The notes under the pieces were generated by a model. It saw nothing but the letters and a program-made list of their open reading frames with translations. It was not told where the DNA came from and searched no databases. Shown here piece after piece: positions 21,196-29,455 of a stretch of DNA of 64,000 nucleotides. A program made the position numbers and the translations under genes. This stretch comes from Shewanella sp. (GTDB lineage: Bacteria; Pseudomonadota; Gammaproteobacteria; Enterobacterales; Shewanellaceae). The stretch spans positions 62,001 through 126,000 of the forward strand of contig NZ_JABSSM010000001.1 of the NCBI RefSeq assembly GCF_013214165.1. The letters run 5' to 3'. Within the stretch, counting starts at the first letter, position 1; each line of letters begins with the position of its first letter.

Positions 21196-22233
21196 TTAGT
21201 TCGCTTTTTTAGTCACAAACATGGCGTCACCATAGCTAAAGAAGCGGTATTTTTGCGCGATCGCATGCTGATAGGCGTTTTTTACCTCATCGAAGCCGGC
21301 GAAGGCACTGAGTAACATGATGAGGGTCGACTCGGGCAGATGGAAGTTGGTCACCATGGCATCGACCACCTGAAACTCATATCCGGGATAAATAAAGATG
21401 TCAGTGTCACTGCAAAATGCTTCCAGTTCAGCAATACTGGCCTTGGCCGCACTCTCTAATGAACGCACCGATGTGGTGCCTACGGCAATAACACGTTTTC
21501 CATTCGCTTTAGCTTGTATGACTTTGTCGACAACCTCTTGAGTGACCTCGGCCCACTCAGAATGCATCTTATGCTCGAGGATATTATCCACTTTTACCGG
21601 CTGAAAGGTCCCGGCGCCAACGTGTAAGGTGACAAACGCGGTATCGACACCCTTATCGGCCAACGCCTTTAACATAGCATCGTCAAAATGTAATCCCGCC
21701 GTTGGTGCGGCTACAGCCCCCGGAGCCTCATTGTAGACAGTCTGATAGCGCTCTTTATCTGCGTCTTCATCTGGGCGATCTATATAGGGCGGCAAAGGCA
21801 TATGCCCTACATCTTCGAGCACTTCGAGTATGGTTTTTTCCGACAGCAGTTTAAGCTCAAACAAGGCGTCGTGACGGGCAAGCATGATCATCTCATAGCC
21901 GCCATCTAAACAGATAATCGAATCGACCTTAGGGGATTTTGAACACCTAACATGAGCCAATATGCTTTTATCATCGAGCATACGCTCGACTAAAAGTTCC
22001 AACTTGCCACCGGTCTGCTTCTTGCCAAACAGTCGCGCCGGGATCACCCGAGTGTTGTTGAACACCATAAGATCGCCAGGATTGACCAAATTGAGAATAT
22101 CGGTAAATTGCTTGTCTGTGACCTGACCAGTATTACCATCTAACGAGAGTAGTCTCGACGCGGTACGTTCGGCGGTAGGATATCGAGCAATAAGCTCGTC
22201 AGGAAGTTCGAAAGAAAAATCGGTCACACGCAT
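21196..22233 (-). CDS. queA: S-adenosylmethionine:tRNA ribosyltransferase-isomerase
   Basis: A 345-residue enzyme that transfers and isomerises the ribosyl moiety of S-adenosylmethionine onto preQ1-tRNA, giving epoxyqueuosine, directly after the Tgt step. Conserved segments include [22 protein letters not shown] near the start, [41 protein letters not shown]-type [16 protein letters not shown] and [14 protein letters not shown]. It lies upstream of tgt in the same direction, but a strong hairpin between them suggests partly separate expression. Confidence 0.96.
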   Translation of the reverse strand: MRVTDFSFELPDELIARYPTAERTASRLLSLDGNTGQVTDKQFTDILNLVNPGDLMVFNNTRVIPARLFGKKQTGGKLELLVERMLDDKSILAHVRCSKSPKVDSIICLDGGYEMIMLARHDALFELKLLSEKTILEVLEDVGHMPLPPYIDRPDEDADKERYQTVYNEAPGAVAAPTAGLHFDDAMLKALADKGVDTAFVTLHVGAGTFQPVKVDNILEHKMHSEWAEVTQEVVDKVIQAKANGKRVIAVGTTSVRSLESAAKASIAELEAFCSDTDIFIYPGYEFQVVDAMVTNFHLPESTLIMLLSAFAGFDEVKNAYQHAIAQKYRFFSYGDAMFVTKKAN

Positions 22234-22297
22234 GGTTAGTCTCTGCTTAACATAAATCCGGCGCTAGTCTATTAACAGAGACAGATAAGATCAAGGA

Positions 22298-22456
22298 TCA
22301 GTTACTGCTTTTACCATCTTCCAGGCTGCTTGACTGCTCACCGATATCGAAATCTTCCTTGCGGTAGCTATGCTGCTCGTAGGGAATATCGATTTGCACA
22401 CGCTTTCGCTGAGATCGCTCTTTCTTGAGAAACACTTTAGATAACCAGTTCCACAT
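22298..22456 (-). CDS. Small hypothetical protein
   Basis: A 52-residue frame starting MWNWLSKVFLKKERS and ending SLEDGKSSN. The ATG at 22456 follows CAAGGACG, a reasonable ribosome site. The first dozen residues are amphipathic and aromatic, followed by a basic stretch (KKERSQRKR) and an acidic tail. The codon use and the clean reading frame look coding, and this frame conflicts with the longer minus-strand frame at 22291-22509, which has a much less protein-like composition. It lies directly upstream of queA (64-base gap), so the two may be co-transcribed. I do not recognise a family. Confidence 0.5.
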   Translation of the reverse strand: MWNWLSKVFLKKERSQRKRVQIDIPYEQHSYRKEDFDIGEQSSSLEDGKSSN

Positions 22457-22622
22457 CGTCCTTGACCCTTAAACCGATAATTGATGAGAATACAACCAAA
22501 ACGATGCACATCCTTAAGAAGTCACTCTAAAACCCATTTTAATTGGAGAAAAACTATCTTAGCATCTGAGGCCATGATAACGTGAAACTTGAGTTATAAC
22601 CAAGAAAATTAACAAAAACATC

Positions 22623-23216
22623 ATGAACTTCCTCGCACACCTACATCTTGCCGATAATTGTAAAACCAGTTTAGCGGCTAATCTTGCCGGCGATTTTGCC
22701 AAAGGCAACATAGCCAATTATCCTAAACACTTACAGCAAGGGATCTGGATACACAGACAAATTGACCAACTCACAGACAGCCACGAACTCACCAAAGACC
22801 TAGTCGCCCAGTTTCCCAAGAGTTTAACCAGAGCCGCGCCAATTATTGTCGATCTGGCGTTCGATCATATGTTGGCGAAATATTGGGATGAATATCATCA
22901 TCTTACCCTGCAACAATTTGCCGATAATGCTTACGATGCCATAGATGCTTGTGAACACTTGCCAGAAAAATTGCAGCTACTCGCGCCGAAAATCCGCAGC
23001 GAAAACTGGCTTAGCGCGTATAGAAGCAAGAAAGGTCTCCACCGAACCATCAACTCTGTCGCGCAGCGCCTCTCTAAACCGGAAATTTTCCAAGGTGCAA
23101 CCCAAGCGGTCGACAAGCTGGATATCGAGATAGAGATTGCCTTTAGAACTTTCTATCCACAACTGATGGCCTACAGCCGAATTTGGGCCCGTAAGACACC
23201 GACAGAATATTTATAA
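22623..23216 (+). CDS. acpH: Acyl carrier protein phosphodiesterase
   Basis: A 197-residue HD-like fold enzyme that removes the 4'-phosphopantetheine group from holo-ACP. The N-terminus MNFLAHLHLADN and the stretches GDFAKGN, GIWIHRQIDQLTDSH and VDLAFDHMLAKYW carry the conserved His/Asp residues of the AcpH family. The length matches E. coli AcpH (193). A run of five 8-bp tandem repeats begins immediately after the stop codon. It is monocistronic on the plus strand between queA and the rluA-like gene. Confidence 0.9.
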   Translation: MNFLAHLHLADNCKTSLAANLAGDFAKGNIANYPKHLQQGIWIHRQIDQLTDSHELTKDLVAQFPKSLTRAAPIIVDLAFDHMLAKYWDEYHHLTLQQFADNAYDAIDACEHLPEKLQLLAPKIRSENWLSAYRSKKGLHRTINSVAQRLSKPEIFQGATQAVDKLDIEIEIAFRTFYPQLMAYSRIWARKTPTEYL

Positions 23217-23217
23217 C

Positions 23218-23257
23218 GGGCTTTAGGGCTTTAGGGCTTTAGGGCTTTAGGGCTTTA
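23218..23257. repeat. Five perfect tandem copies of GGGCTTTA
   Basis: Five consecutive 8-base units run from the base after the acpH stop region to 23257. The array is intergenic and would be prone to slippage. Confidence 0.95.
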
Positions 23258-23341
23258 GCAGCATAAAATCCAATAAAATTCAGTCTTAGCAATTCTCAAC
23301 GGGATCTGTTTTTGCTAGAATTCGCCGCTACAGGAGAACTC

Positions 23342-24004
23342 ATGCAGATATTCACTTACGCCCCCCCTTCAGTGCCTTGGTTAGATATACGCTATCGAGA
23401 CCGAGATTTACTCGTTATCAATAAACCTTCGGGTCTACTCTCCAATCCCGGTCGAGCAGAGCATACCTTTGATTGCGCACTCACCCGTTTACTGCAGCGA
23501 TACCCTGAAACCATACTGGTACATCGTCTCGACTGTGCGACTTCTGGCATTATGGTTTTTGCGCTAAATAAGCAGGCAGAGTCTAATATTAAGACTCAAT
23601 TTCAGAATAGAATGAGTAAGAAAACCTACATTGCTGAGGTTCGTGGATTATTGAGCCAAGATCAAGGCGTGATAGAGCTGGCAATGAAAGCCGATAAAAC
23701 CCGGCCTCCGCTGCAAGAGATAGCCGCAGATGGCAAAGCCTCTAAGACCTATTACAAGGTGCTGGAGCGCAGAGAAAGCAGTACCTTGGTAGAGTTAACA
23801 CCTGTGACAGGCAGGACGCATCAACTCAGACTTCATATGCTGGCTATAGGTCATCCAATATTAGGCGATGATTTTTATGGGGATGAAGAGGTAATAGCGG
23901 CTTCAAACAGGCTTAGATTACATGCGATGTCATTGAGCATCGGCCATCCATTTTCGGGGAAAGAGATGACATTTAAGAGCTTTCACCCTTTTCGAAGAAG
24001 CTAA
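23342..24004 (+). CDS. RluA-family pseudouridine synthase
   Basis: A 220-residue enzyme that isomerises uridine to pseudouridine in RNA. The catalytic motif HRLDCATSG (about residues 61-69) contains the essential Asp. KPSGLLSNPG near residue 30 and GRTHQLRLHMLAIGHPILGDDFYG are family hallmarks. Length and lack of an S4 domain fit RluA (23S U746 and tRNA U32 in E. coli) rather than RluC or RluD, but several paralogues exist in Shewanella, so the target is uncertain. The start at 23342 follows AGGAG with a 5-base gap; the frame extends ten codons further upstream without such a site. Confidence 0.88.
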   Translation: MQIFTYAPPSVPWLDIRYRDRDLLVINKPSGLLSNPGRAEHTFDCALTRLLQRYPETILVHRLDCATSGIMVFALNKQAESNIKTQFQNRMSKKTYIAEVRGLLSQDQGVIELAMKADKTRPPLQEIAADGKASKTYYKVLERRESSTLVELTPVTGRTHQLRLHMLAIGHPILGDDFYGDEEVIAASNRLRLHAMSLSIGHPFSGKEMTFKSFHPFRRS

Positions 24005-24113
24005 ATTCGTGAAGAAAGTCTCAAGGAAACACTAGTTTAAGATAGGCATCGGCAAGACTCCTTCACCCTGATGCCTTCTATCCTGCTTGCAAGCTGTGTG
24101 ATTTGCAATCAAA

Positions 24114-24515
24114 CTATGCCGCTTTAGCGGTATAGTAACACTCGCTCGAATTACAAAATTTCAGTGAATTATCATCTGTTAACAAGAAATATTCACCAAA
24201 AATATTGCCACCTTTATCTTCGAGTTTTAAGCCTGCCTCTGTTTGAGTGCACAGCATTACATCTAAGCTATGACAGCCATCGCTTGACCAAATTTCTAAA
24301 TAAATTTTATCGTCCTGCCTATAAAGCGTTAATGTGTTTGAAGTGCTGTCACGCCCATCAATCCATCGACCCATGACTTCACGAGCCTCTAAGTCTTTAT
24401 GCTGCCAACCTAAGCGTTTTCGCTTATCTACTACTGACATTTTAATCACCTTGAGTAATTCTCTGCTTTCTGTAGGGCGATCTGGGTATTGTATGACTTC
24501 AGCCATTGAACTCAT
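24114..24515 (-). CDS. Hypothetical protein
   Basis: A 133-residue soluble protein without a family I recognise. It has no signal peptide or membrane segment. The N-terminal part is charged (KMSVVDKRKRLGWQHKDLEAREVMGRW in two pieces), the middle is beta-rich (TLTLYRQDDKIYLEIWSSDG) and the tail has three scattered cysteines. I start at the ATG at 24515, with GGAG about 10 bases upstream; a TTG two codons earlier and an ATG three codons later are alternatives. It stands alone between the pseudouridine synthase gene and the exopolysaccharide locus. Confidence 0.65.
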   Translation of the reverse strand: MSSMAEVIQYPDRPTESRELLKVIKMSVVDKRKRLGWQHKDLEAREVMGRWIDGRDSTSNTLTLYRQDDKIYLEIWSSDGCHSLDVMLCTQTEAGLKLEDKGGNIFGEYFLLTDDNSLKFCNSSECYYTAKAA

Positions 24516-24798
24516 TTTCAATTAACTCCATTGAAACTAGACGTGTTACCACTTATATGCACTTTAAACTAAACTGACACCGAATAACCGCAAGTTGTTT
24601 ACAACTCAGTTTAGCTCAATATCTGACTAAAAGTGTAACCTATTTCTACCATAAAAATGCGATCCAAGTCACTTTTTATGCACAATATTGGTTAATTTTT
24701 GCCTAGCGAGCAGATTGATTCGATTTTATGTTCAGGGAAGCGAGTTTAGCGCTTCAGGGGCAAGGCAACGAGTATGGAACATAAGGGAGAATAGCCCT

Positions 24799-25035
24799 AT
24801 GAATTCGCTAACAAGAAGAGTCATCAGCTTATATATCACCTCTCATTACAAGATCTGGAGCCAGTCCTATATTTCTCATCGCTATGCCGACTTCTGTGGC
24901 AATAAAAGGCCTGACATCACATTCTCAGCCACTATCGTTTTCACCAGCTTACTCGGTTTAAGCAATTTCCACCGGTTCGAACAGCACTTCTTGAAACTGA
25001 AAATAAACTTCACTTCAACGAAAAATTCAAACTAA
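24799..25035 (+). CDS. Possible small protein upstream of the exopolysaccharide locus
   Basis: A 78-codon frame starting MNSLTRRVISLYITSHYKIW after an AAGGGAG with a 9-base spacing. The composition is aromatic and basic and I recognise no domain. It lies about 95 bases before the first glycosyltransferase gene. The rest of 24516-25129 shows no other gene, and no JUMPstart/ops element (GGCGGTAG) was found. The frame could be real, decayed or chance, so confidence is low. Confidence 0.3.
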   Translation: MNSLTRRVISLYITSHYKIWSQSYISHRYADFCGNKRPDITFSATIVFTSLLGLSNFHRFEQHFLKLKINFTSTKNSN

Positions 25036-25129
25036 CCAGATGGATCAAGCTAGCAGTTTCAGCCTATCAGCCATATTGGCAAGTTCCATGCAGTAACTCA
25101 GTATCCCTGAAGCAAAAAGGATAGCTGGT

Positions 25130-26407
25130 ATGCAAAAGGCAAATAATGCAGCCACTCAGTCGCATAGTCGTATGCAGAATACAAATTCCGATGAATTACA
25201 TGTTCTCTGGATAAATAAACATGCGGATTTTGTCGGTGGAGCGGAGCGCTATATCCACGATACCGTGAAGGCATTAGCTGAAAAAGGCATTAAATCAACC
25301 TTGCTATATCAGTTAGACGGCAAGATCCATCCCAGATTCACTCATGTATTTAATAGTGTCTATCCAATCACAGAGCTTAAAACACAACTCAAAAACCACG
25401 CCGCCACTGTTATTTACCTCCATCAGCTAGACCATGTACAGGATATAGAGACTTGCGTTCACAGTGGTATTGCCAGTATTCGTTTTTATCACGACCATAA
25501 ACTCTTCTGCCTTAGGGAGCACAAATACACCACAATAGGGCTCAACACTTGTCAGCGAAAAACGGGGCCAACCTGCTATGCCTGCTTAGGTTTTATTGGT
25601 CGAAATTCCCAACATAAATTAACCCTGAATCGACTGGGTAATTTACGCGCTCAACAACACAGTAATCAAAAATTAGCCGGGTTTATTGTTGGCTCTCAAT
25701 ATATGTCACAGGTCCTCAAACAACATGAGTTTGACGTGAGTAAAACCCATGTGATCCCGCTATTCACCACCTCCAACAAATCAACCTTCAAGCTGCCACA
25801 GCCTCGATACTCGAACCAGTTGCTCTACGTTGGCAGCCTGATGCGCGGCAAGGGCGTCGACCTGTTATTACATGCGATTGCTAGGCAGAATAAGCAGGCT
25901 AACTTACTGATCTGCGGAGAGGGTCCTCAAAAAGAGGAGTTGCAACAACTCAGCCAAAAACTTGGAATTGATACCAGAGTGGAATTTAAGGGCCAGTGTA
26001 ACCCAGAGACATTGGCCAAATACTACCAACAAGCATCGGCGCTGGTGATCCCATCTCGCACGCCTGAAACTTTTTGTTTGACGGGTATAGAGGCGCTTTC
26101 CTATGCCTGCCCCGTGATCGCAACCCGTGTCGGTGCGATCCCCGAGTGGTTACAAGATGGCGTAAACGGCACTCTAGTAGAGAGCAATAATCTTGTCGCA
26201 CTCAGTGACGCTATTCGGGAGCACCTTCTCCACCCCCAAACGACTCAGAGCCATACTCAGCAAGATATTATGCAGCAATACAATTTAGAGACTCATATTA
26301 ACCAGCTTCTACAGGTTTTTCACCATGTCCAGAGGGAAAATTCAAGCCACACCATCACGGCAACGTCAACGTCAATCACCGAAGGGAGCAGCCATGTTAA
26401 CCATTAA
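25130..26407 (+). CDS. GT4-family glycosyltransferase with cysteine cluster
   Basis: A 425-residue GT-B enzyme, the first gene of the exopolysaccharide locus. The N-terminal domain has the acceptor loop DFVGGAERYIHDTVKAL (about residues 34-50), and the C-terminal donor domain has LLYVGSLMRGKGVDLLL and an E-x7-E motif (in ETFCLTGIEAL, near 310). Residues about 125-160 carry a cysteine cluster (C-x17-C-x8-C-x2-C pattern in the NTCQRKTGPTCYACLG region), seen in a GT4 subset and probably structural or metal-binding. AAGGA precedes the ATG. Its end overlaps the next gene by 14 bases. The sugar donor is unknown. Confidence 0.88.
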   Translation: MQKANNAATQSHSRMQNTNSDELHVLWINKHADFVGGAERYIHDTVKALAEKGIKSTLLYQLDGKIHPRFTHVFNSVYPITELKTQLKNHAATVIYLHQLDHVQDIETCVHSGIASIRFYHDHKLFCLREHKYTTIGLNTCQRKTGPTCYACLGFIGRNSQHKLTLNRLGNLRAQQHSNQKLAGFIVGSQYMSQVLKQHEFDVSKTHVIPLFTTSNKSTFKLPQPRYSNQLLYVGSLMRGKGVDLLLHAIARQNKQANLLICGEGPQKEELQQLSQKLGIDTRVEFKGQCNPETLAKYYQQASALVIPSRTPETFCLTGIEALSYACPVIATRVGAIPEWLQDGVNGTLVESNNLVALSDAIREHLLHPQTTQSHTQQDIMQQYNLETHINQLLQVFHHVQRENSSHTITATSTSITEGSSHVNH

Positions 26408-27590
26408 ACACGTCACTCTGCTACAAGATCCCCAGGCGGAAGATTTTTGCCAAGATGTACTGACACAGGTGTGCGATACCGTCGAGACATACCTGGATAA
26501 AAACCAAGTCTGCGCCTTAGTCTTATTAGGCGGTTATGGCCGCGGTGAAGGAGGATTGATCTGCCACCCTGTGAGTGGCAAGCTCTATCCACACAATAAT
26601 TTCGATCTGCTACTGATCCTTAACCGGCAGATATATGCAGATCCACAGCTAAAAAAGTCCATTAATCAGGCGTTGCAGCCTATTAGCCAGCAAGCGGGAT
26701 TAGGAATTGATATCTCTTTTACCACCCGAGCTAAGATGCGTAGTTCGGCTTGTCGCGTGATCTGGTATGACATGCGACACGGTCACCGAACCTTGCTAGG
26801 GGATGAAGATTTCGTGCCGTCATTAACCCAACATACGCTGCAGAACATCCCGGCTTGGGATGCACGAAACCTCTTGATTAACAGGGGTTCCCTATTGCTT
26901 ATCAATCGATTTTTATTGGCTCAAAACGAACCCGATCGTTATCGAACCACCATCATTAAACATACCATGAAAGCGATCATTGGCTATGGTGATGCGCTCT
27001 TGTTCTCCTTAGGGAAATACCATTGGTCTTATGCAGAAAAACAGCTGCGTATGACCCATGAAACCAGCATAGAACCAGGGTTCAAACAGCTGTATCTAGA
27101 GGCAATGAGTTTTCGCTTTTCCCCCAGCTATACTCGGTTTGAGAATATCGAGCTCAACGACTGGAACGAATCCATCATAACCGCCTTGCAGCCTGTCCAT
27201 CTTCGCTGTGAGCGCCAGCGTCTGCACCAAGCGGATCTCACCTGGACAAGCTACCTTAAATACGCATCCAGTGATGCCTTTTGGCATAACGACAACCAGT
27301 TTAAAAATCTGATGAAGCGCACTCTGGGACGGCTAATGCAGGAGGGAATGATGACGCGAAGGCTTACCATTATCCAAGAGGCTCCTCCCTGGACTTATCT
27401 GGCATTGACTCAAGCGGAAAAACTGCCGCTGTGCTTTCCCTATGTGCTCTATCGTCAAGGGAAACAAGCAGAAGGCGCTGCCGATGTCTTGACTCGGCGC
27501 TACCTTAAAAACTGGCAGAACTTTGTGGATACTAACCTAGCTAATCTACTGGACGGCTTAGGCTTATCCTTGGAGGAGGCTAACTTATGA
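26394..27590 (+). CDS. Nucleotidyltransferase-fold protein of the exopolysaccharide locus
   Basis: A 398-residue soluble protein. Residues about 40-75 read ALVLLGGYGRGEGG, then NNFDLLLIL, which matches the G-[SG]-x-x-R-G-E ... D-x-D/L core of pol-beta-type nucleotidyltransferases, here with one acidic residue of the usual pair visible. The rest is helical and unassigned. No biochemical role can be given; nucleotidyl transfer to a protein or small molecule is inference. The start at 26394 follows AAGGGAG by 5 bases, giving a 14-base overlap with the preceding glycosyltransferase. Its stop overlaps the next gene by 4 bases (ATGA), which indicates translational coupling. Confidence 0.65.
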   Translation: MLTIKHVTLLQDPQAEDFCQDVLTQVCDTVETYLDKNQVCALVLLGGYGRGEGGLICHPVSGKLYPHNNFDLLLILNRQIYADPQLKKSINQALQPISQQAGLGIDISFTTRAKMRSSACRVIWYDMRHGHRTLLGDEDFVPSLTQHTLQNIPAWDARNLLINRGSLLLINRFLLAQNEPDRYRTTIIKHTMKAIIGYGDALLFSLGKYHWSYAEKQLRMTHETSIEPGFKQLYLEAMSFRFSPSYTRFENIELNDWNESIITALQPVHLRCERQRLHQADLTWTSYLKYASSDAFWHNDNQFKNLMKRTLGRLMQEGMMTRRLTIIQEAPPWTYLALTQAEKLPLCFPYVLYRQGKQAEGAADVLTRRYLKNWQNFVDTNLANLLDGLGLSLEEANL

Positions 27591-28435
27591 TTTATCTAAG
27601 TGCAGATATTCATCACGCCAGTTTGCGCACCGGCAATCAAGCCCATTGTGATATCTCAGAGCTAGGCACGGCAAGGTTATTTCTTAAGCGTATCGAACAG
27701 GCGCACGTCAAGTTAACTTGCTTTATTACCGGTCGCTGTTTCGTCGAAGAATGGGCCGATACACGGGTGCTATGCATGAGTGACTGGGTTGAAATTGGTG
27801 GTCACACCTGGAGTGGTTTTACGCCACAGATTTGGCACCGCATCTGTAACAAGCTGTTAGGCAACTATAACGGCCCGCACTGGTATCAATATTTAGATAC
27901 TCTAGGCACCATCAAGATCATCGAACGCAAGACTGGCAAGCGGATAACCTGCTGGCGAAACCACATGTATATGCATGGTCCCAATACCGACAGAGTATTG
28001 AGCCAGCTCGGGATCAAGCTGTGCTCCGATGGAGTAAAACGCAACAATTTTCAGCCCCTCGAATCCAAGCATGGGGTGTATAACTTCCCTATTAACATCA
28101 TTCCTGACCATGAGCACCTCTACCACGCAGAGCGCACCCCTGAATGGGTCGAACACTGGCAAAAACGTTACTCATGGTCCGATGATTTTGGCAGCGAAAG
28201 CTACTATATCCGCGAATGGACAGAGCGGGTGTTAAACCAGCTGAAAAGGTGTGAAGCCAAGGGGCTCGATGCCAACTTATTGATCCACCCCATCACCATG
28301 TACTTATGTGACAAGTTTCAATGCTTCGACCAGATACTCGACTACATAAGTACCCAAGAGACGGCTTGGCTCAGTGACGCAATCCCAGTCCCTCAATCTT
28401 CACCGGACTTCACAGAGGAAACTCGCCATGCCTGA
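27587..28435 (+). CDS. Divergent NodB-like polysaccharide deacetylase
   Basis: A 282-residue protein with remnants of the NodB homology domain: motif 1 as SADIHHAS (residues 5-12), motif 2 as EIGGHTWSGF (near 67-76), motif 3 as CWRNHMYMHG (near 124-133) and a late LLIHPITMY. Classical NodB enzymes use TFDD and H-[ST]-x-x-H; here the second motif-1 Asp is Ile and the second motif-2 His is Gly, so metal ligation must differ or activity may be lost. It would act on N- or O-acetyl groups of the polymer or its precursor if active. No signal peptide is visible, so it is probably cytoplasmic. Overlaps both neighbours by 4 and 8 bases. Confidence 0.68.
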   Translation: MIYLSADIHHASLRTGNQAHCDISELGTARLFLKRIEQAHVKLTCFITGRCFVEEWADTRVLCMSDWVEIGGHTWSGFTPQIWHRICNKLLGNYNGPHWYQYLDTLGTIKIIERKTGKRITCWRNHMYMHGPNTDRVLSQLGIKLCSDGVKRNNFQPLESKHGVYNFPINIIPDHEHLYHAERTPEWVEHWQKRYSWSDDFGSESYYIREWTERVLNQLKRCEAKGLDANLLIHPITMYLCDKFQCFDQILDYISTQETAWLSDAIPVPQSSPDFTEETRHA

Positions 28436-29384
28436 ATCAGCCTCACAAGAGCATAAGAAAGCTACAATCGCCGCGCCCCTTAATTTGAGCAGCCACAGAT
28501 TAGCCATCATCATGCGCTCAAAGAACTCAGCTTGGGTCATCGCCAACACACTTGCGGCGCTACATTCACAAGACTTCCAAGATTATGATTTGATTCTGGT
28601 GGATTCAGGTTCGACAGATACAACTCTAGACATCGCCCGCTTCTATGATTGCCAACTCATCCATATAGAGCCAGGCGATTACTACCCGGGTAAGGTGCTC
28701 AATCAGGCCATTGAGCAATGTCAGGCCGATATCCTGGTTTTTCTAAACTCAGACGCCGTATTACTGAGGGACGACTCCCTCTCTCATTTACTCGATGCGT
28801 TTAATGCTCCCGACACTGTCGCAGCATTTGGCCGTCAGATCCCCCGCCCCGAAGCCCATCAATGGGTAAAGCGCGATTATGCCACCAGCTTTCCTGCAAC
28901 AGGCACTCCCCCAAGCTGGATAACCTTGTCATTACCCTTCGCCGCCATGCGCCGACAATATTGGCTACAACATCCTTTCTATGAGGATGCCTGGGGATCT
29001 GAAGATACTGAATGGGGACATTGGGCGCAAACTTGCGGATACAAAATAGCCTATGTTCCCCAGGCACTTCTTATGCATTCTCATAATTACACCTTGAAAC
29101 AATTGTACGGTCGACGGTTTGTGGAGGGAGAAGCGGATGCGTTTATCTATCATAAAAAGCATAAGCTTATCTCAGCCTTTACTCGTTTTTGCAAAGGATT
29201 TATCCGCGGCTGTTATCACCACATCATCACAGCTGACTTAGCAGGGCTGCTCGCCACTCCGGGTCGAGTGTGTGTCTACCACTGGGCATATTATTCCGGC
29301 TTACGCTGGGGTAACACCCGGATTAGCTTGCAGTTAAAAAACGACTCGACTGGTCAACAAGCCGTGTTATCCCGCTACCAGTGA
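28428..29384 (+). CDS. GT2-family glycosyltransferase
   Basis: A 318-residue GT-A enzyme. The nucleotide-binding strand is RLAIIMRSKNSAWVIANTLAAL (about residues 24-45), followed by LILVDSGSTDTTLDIA and the metal-binding region VFLNSDAVLL (a D-x-D-like NSD), and an acceptor-side E-D-x-E segment (GSEDTEWGHWA, near 190). This is a typical inverting GT2 used for exopolysaccharide backbones; the sugar is unknown. The start at 28428 follows AGAGGA by about 8 bases and overlaps the deacetylase gene by 8 bases. Confidence 0.86.
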   Translation: MPESASQEHKKATIAAPLNLSSHRLAIIMRSKNSAWVIANTLAALHSQDFQDYDLILVDSGSTDTTLDIARFYDCQLIHIEPGDYYPGKVLNQAIEQCQADILVFLNSDAVLLRDDSLSHLLDAFNAPDTVAAFGRQIPRPEAHQWVKRDYATSFPATGTPPSWITLSLPFAAMRRQYWLQHPFYEDAWGSEDTEWGHWAQTCGYKIAYVPQALLMHSHNYTLKQLYGRRFVEGEADAFIYHKKHKLISAFTRFCKGFIRGCYHHIITADLAGLLATPGRVCVYHWAYYSGLRWGNTRISLQLKNDSTGQQAVLSRYQ

Positions 29385-29455
29385 TCTCAACCCTTGAATA
29401 CGTTCAGTAACTCAGAGATATGCCTATATGGCTCAAGTTATATCAGGGACCTAAT

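Noticed and set aside
22291-22509. Longer minus-strand frame overlapping the small gene at 22298
   Set aside because: The composition is less protein-like and there is no ribosome site. The 52-codon frame fits better.
24688-25035. Full 115-codon frame before the polysaccharide locus
   Set aside because: The extended N-terminus has no ribosome site; only the shorter version from 24799 is plausible, and even that is weak.
24522-25129. JUMPstart/ops element or RfaH-type control of the polysaccharide locus
   Set aside because: No GGCGGTAG-type element was found upstream of the first gene.
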